Origin: SSC4 sp964443225
Lineage (GTDB): Bacteria; Chloroflexota; Anaerolineae; SSC4; Amarolineaceae
DNA length: 6,674 nt
Reading direction: 5' to 3'
Assembly: GCA_964443225.1 (NCBI GenBank)
Contig: CAYUCC010000161.1
Location: forward strand, 1 to 6,674
Positions 5,402 through 6,674 of this stretch are shown one piece after another (positions within the stretch are counted from its first letter, which is position 1; each line of letters starts with the position of its first letter). The translations under genes were made by a program, and so were the position numbers. The notes beneath the pieces are model-generated. The model was not told the DNA's origin, ran no database searches, and worked only from the letters and a program-made list of their open reading frames with translations.

Positions 5402-6535
5402 ATGTTTGTGAAGCGTAGTTGGATGCGTGTAGCGCTGCTGGCCCTGGTGGCCATCTCTCTCGTTGGCCTGCCCATGGCGGCGGGTGCGGCCGATATGACC
5501 AATGGTATCACCAGCCCCGCCGCAGGGGCAACGGTCAAGGGCGCGGCGACGGTTACGGGTTACGCCAGCGACCCCAACTTCCAGAAGTGGCAGCTCGACG
5601 TGCTGCCCGGTGGTGCGTCTGACGCCGCGATTTTCCTGGCCTTTGGCGAGGAAGCGGGCGAGTTCAGTGTGGACGTCGATACCACCAATTTCCCCGATGG
5701 CGAGCATGCCCTGCGCCTGCGTGTTGTGCGCAACGATAGCAATTACGATGAGTACGTGACCAAGTTCACCATTGCGAACAGTGGTGCCGCCGCTCCTGCG
5801 CCGGCCGCTGGTAACGATATCGTGAGCACCGCCGTGGCTGCGGGCAGTTTCAAGACCCTGGCCGCAGCGCTGACCGCCACCGGTCTCGACAAGACGCTCA
5901 TGGGCGCGGGTCCGTTCACCGTCTTTGCACCCACCGACGAGGCGTTTGCCAAACTGCCGGCGGGCACCGTCGAAGGTCTGCTGAAGGATACGAAGGCGCT
6001 GAGCAACATCCTGCTGTACCACGTCGTGGCTGGCAAGGTGATGTCGAGCGACCTGACCAACGGGATGACAGCGAATACCGTGCAGGGTTCACCAGTTACC
6101 TTTACGGTGGCCGATGGCAAGGTGAAGGTCAACGATGCCAACGTCGTTACGGCTGACGTCGCCGCCGCCAACGGTGTCATTCATGTCATCGACTCCGTGC
6201 TCCTGCCCCCCGCGGGCACCACACCTGCTGCGACCACACCGACGGTTCCGGCCAACGGTTTCACCAGCCCGACTGACGGTGCCACTGTGAAGGGCACTGC
6301 CACGATCAGCGGTAATGCCAATGATCCAAACTTCGCCAAGTGGCAGCTCGACGTACTGCCGGGTGGCGCAGCGGAGTCGGCCATCTTCCTGGCCTTCGGT
6401 GAGGAAGCGGGCAAGTTCAGCTACGACGTCGATACGACGCAGTTCCCGAACGGTGAGCATGCCCTGCGCCTGCGAGTCGTGCGTGACGATAGCAACTACG
6501 ACGAGTATATCGTCAAGTTCACCATCGCGAACTGA
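5402..6535 (+). CDS. Secreted fasciclin (FAS1) protein flanked by two near-identical Ig-like repeats
   Basis: The 377-residue product begins with a clear signal peptide (Lys/Arg start, hydrophobic core about 10-24, AAGAA with cleavage near 29-30). Then come an Ig-like repeat (34-126), a short Ala/Pro linker, a FAS1 domain (about 138-270), a Pro/Thr linker, and a second Ig-like repeat (285-377) ending the protein. The FAS1 domain shows the first conserved block GPFTVFAPTDEAF (170-182), the central LLYHVV (204-209) and the second block NGVIHVIDSVLLP (257-269). FAS1 proteins mediate adhesion or matrix contacts. The two Ig-like repeats are identical at 74 of 93 residues by hand count and share PNFxKWQLDVLPGG, AIFLAFGEEAG and NGEHALRLRVVR-type segments. 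No transmembrane anchor, lipobox or sortase motif is seen, so release or non-covalent attachment outside the membrane is inferred. The ATG has AAAGGGAA upstream and fits the signal peptide. The gene stands alone on this strand. Confidence 0.93.
   Translation: MFVKRSWMRVALLALVAISLVGLPMAAGAADMTNGITSPAAGATVKGAATVTGYASDPNFQKWQLDVLPGGASDAAIFLAFGEEAGEFSVDVDTTNFPDGEHALRLRVVRNDSNYDEYVTKFTIANSGAAAPAPAAGNDIVSTAVAAGSFKTLAAALTATGLDKTLMGAGPFTVFAPTDEAFAKLPAGTVEGLLKDTKALSNILLYHVVAGKVMSSDLTNGMTANTVQGSPVTFTVADGKVKVNDANVVTADVAAANGVIHVIDSVLLPPAGTTPAATTPTVPANGFTSPTDGATVKGTATISGNANDPNFAKWQLDVLPGGAAESAIFLAFGEEAGKFSYDVDTTQFPNGEHALRLRVVRDDSNYDEYIVKFTIAN
5501..5779 (+). repeat. Intragenic repeat copy 1 (Ig-like unit)
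   Basis: This encodes residues 34-126 of the FAS1 protein and aligns without gaps to 6254-6532. Long stretches are close at the nucleotide level too, for example around the KWQLDV and GEHALRLRVV codons. Confidence 0.9.
6254..6532 (+). repeat. Intragenic repeat copy 2 (Ig-like unit)
   Basis: This encodes residues 285-377, the extreme C-terminus. Differences from copy 1 cluster in its first third; the C-terminal half is nearly invariant, suggesting a conserved interface or a recent or homogenised duplication. Confidence 0.9.
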
Positions 6536-6571
6536 TTCGGTAGCCCCCCGTCAGATGTGACCCCCGCATGA

Positions 6572-6611
6572 GCCAGACGCCGCTGGAAGTTCACTTCCGG
6601 CGGCGCCTGGC
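6572..6611 (+). terminator. Strong hairpin behind the FAS1 gene
   Basis: Two 18-nt arms (6572-6589 and 6594-6611) pair around a TTCA loop with one A/C mismatch and one G/T wobble. It starts about 37 nt after the stop, as expected for a terminator. What follows is GTTGTAGG, so there is no real U-tract. Confidence 0.55.
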
Positions 6612-6636
6612 GTTGTAGGCGGATTACTGTCAACGC

Positions 6637-6657
6637 GGGTGGGACACGGTCCCACCC
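6637..6657. repeat. GC-rich 9-bp perfect palindrome
   Basis: GGGTGGGAC (6637-6645) and GTCCCACCC (6649-6657) pair around a 3-nt loop, ACG. It lies about 100 nt past the FAS1 stop, behind the first hairpin. It could be a second terminator, a terminator for a convergent gene beyond the window, or an extragenic palindromic repeat. The 17 bases after it end in GGATTGAA at the window edge. Confidence 0.5.
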
Positions 6658-6674
6658 TTGGGGAACGGATTGAA

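Noticed and set aside
5309..6022. 237-codon minus-strand open frame
   Set aside because: Antisense to the FAS1 gene, which has a signal peptide, ribosome site and unmistakable domains.
5371..6543. GATTCGGTAG present before the FAS1 gene (5371-5380) and right after its stop (6534-6543), like short direct repeats of an inserted element
   Set aside because: Several shared 10-mers are expected by chance in 6.7 kb, and there is no transposase or inverted terminal repeat.
1..6674. tRNA, rRNA, transposase, toxin-antitoxin or defence genes
   Set aside because: Reading both strands showed no sequence resembling these; the genes present are envelope, lipid, polyphosphate and reductase functions.

Overview
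The window looks like a scaffold from a metagenome-derived, GC-rich bacterium, most likely Chloroflexota (Anaerolineae/Caldilineae-like). This assignment is an inference. It rests on the gene content: a membrane-anchored SH3/PKD/META protein with Pro/Thr-rich linkers, a secreted FAS1 protein flanked by Ig-like repeats, a class III-like PPK2 and a DUF1269 protein. No rRNA, tRNA or other taxonomic marker is present. Two runs of exactly 100 N (2076-2175 and 4455-4554) show that this is a scaffold of joined contigs.

Layout. Positions 59-2804 (minus strand) hold three genes read right to left: a DUF1269 glycine-zipper protein whose 3' end is lost in the first gap, the C-terminal part of a patatin-like phospholipase emerging from that gap, and, coupled to it by a 4-base ATGA overlap, a 557-residue single-pass membrane protein with SH3, two PKD and META/HslJ domains. 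A palindrome at 1-37 probably ends this group. Positions 2805-3121 are intergenic, with a promoter for the DUF1269 gene and a 12-bp perfect palindrome behind the next gene. Positions 3122-4009 (minus) encode PPK2. Positions 4132-5099 (minus) encode a RibD C-terminal-type reductase that looks broken by the second gap but is intact: identical 55-bp sequences flank the N run, and collapsing them gives exactly 813 nt, or 270 codons plus stop. Positions 5100-5401 form a divergent promoter region. Positions 5402-6535 (plus) encode the secreted Ig-like/FAS1/Ig-like protein, followed by two strong hairpins at 6572-6611 and 6637-6657.

How the genes relate. No single pathway is evident. The reductase and PPK2 are co-directional but 122 bp apart, so joint transcription is possible but unproven. 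The patatin and the SH3/PKD/META protein are the only pair with sequence evidence of translational coupling. The FAS1 gene has its own promoter region and strand. I found no convincing new defence, mobile or RNA-guided system. The most useful observations are the false gap that breaks the reductase, the symmetric repeat architecture of the FAS1 protein, the coupled phospholipase/envelope-protein pair, and palindromes behind several genes that lack U-tracts.
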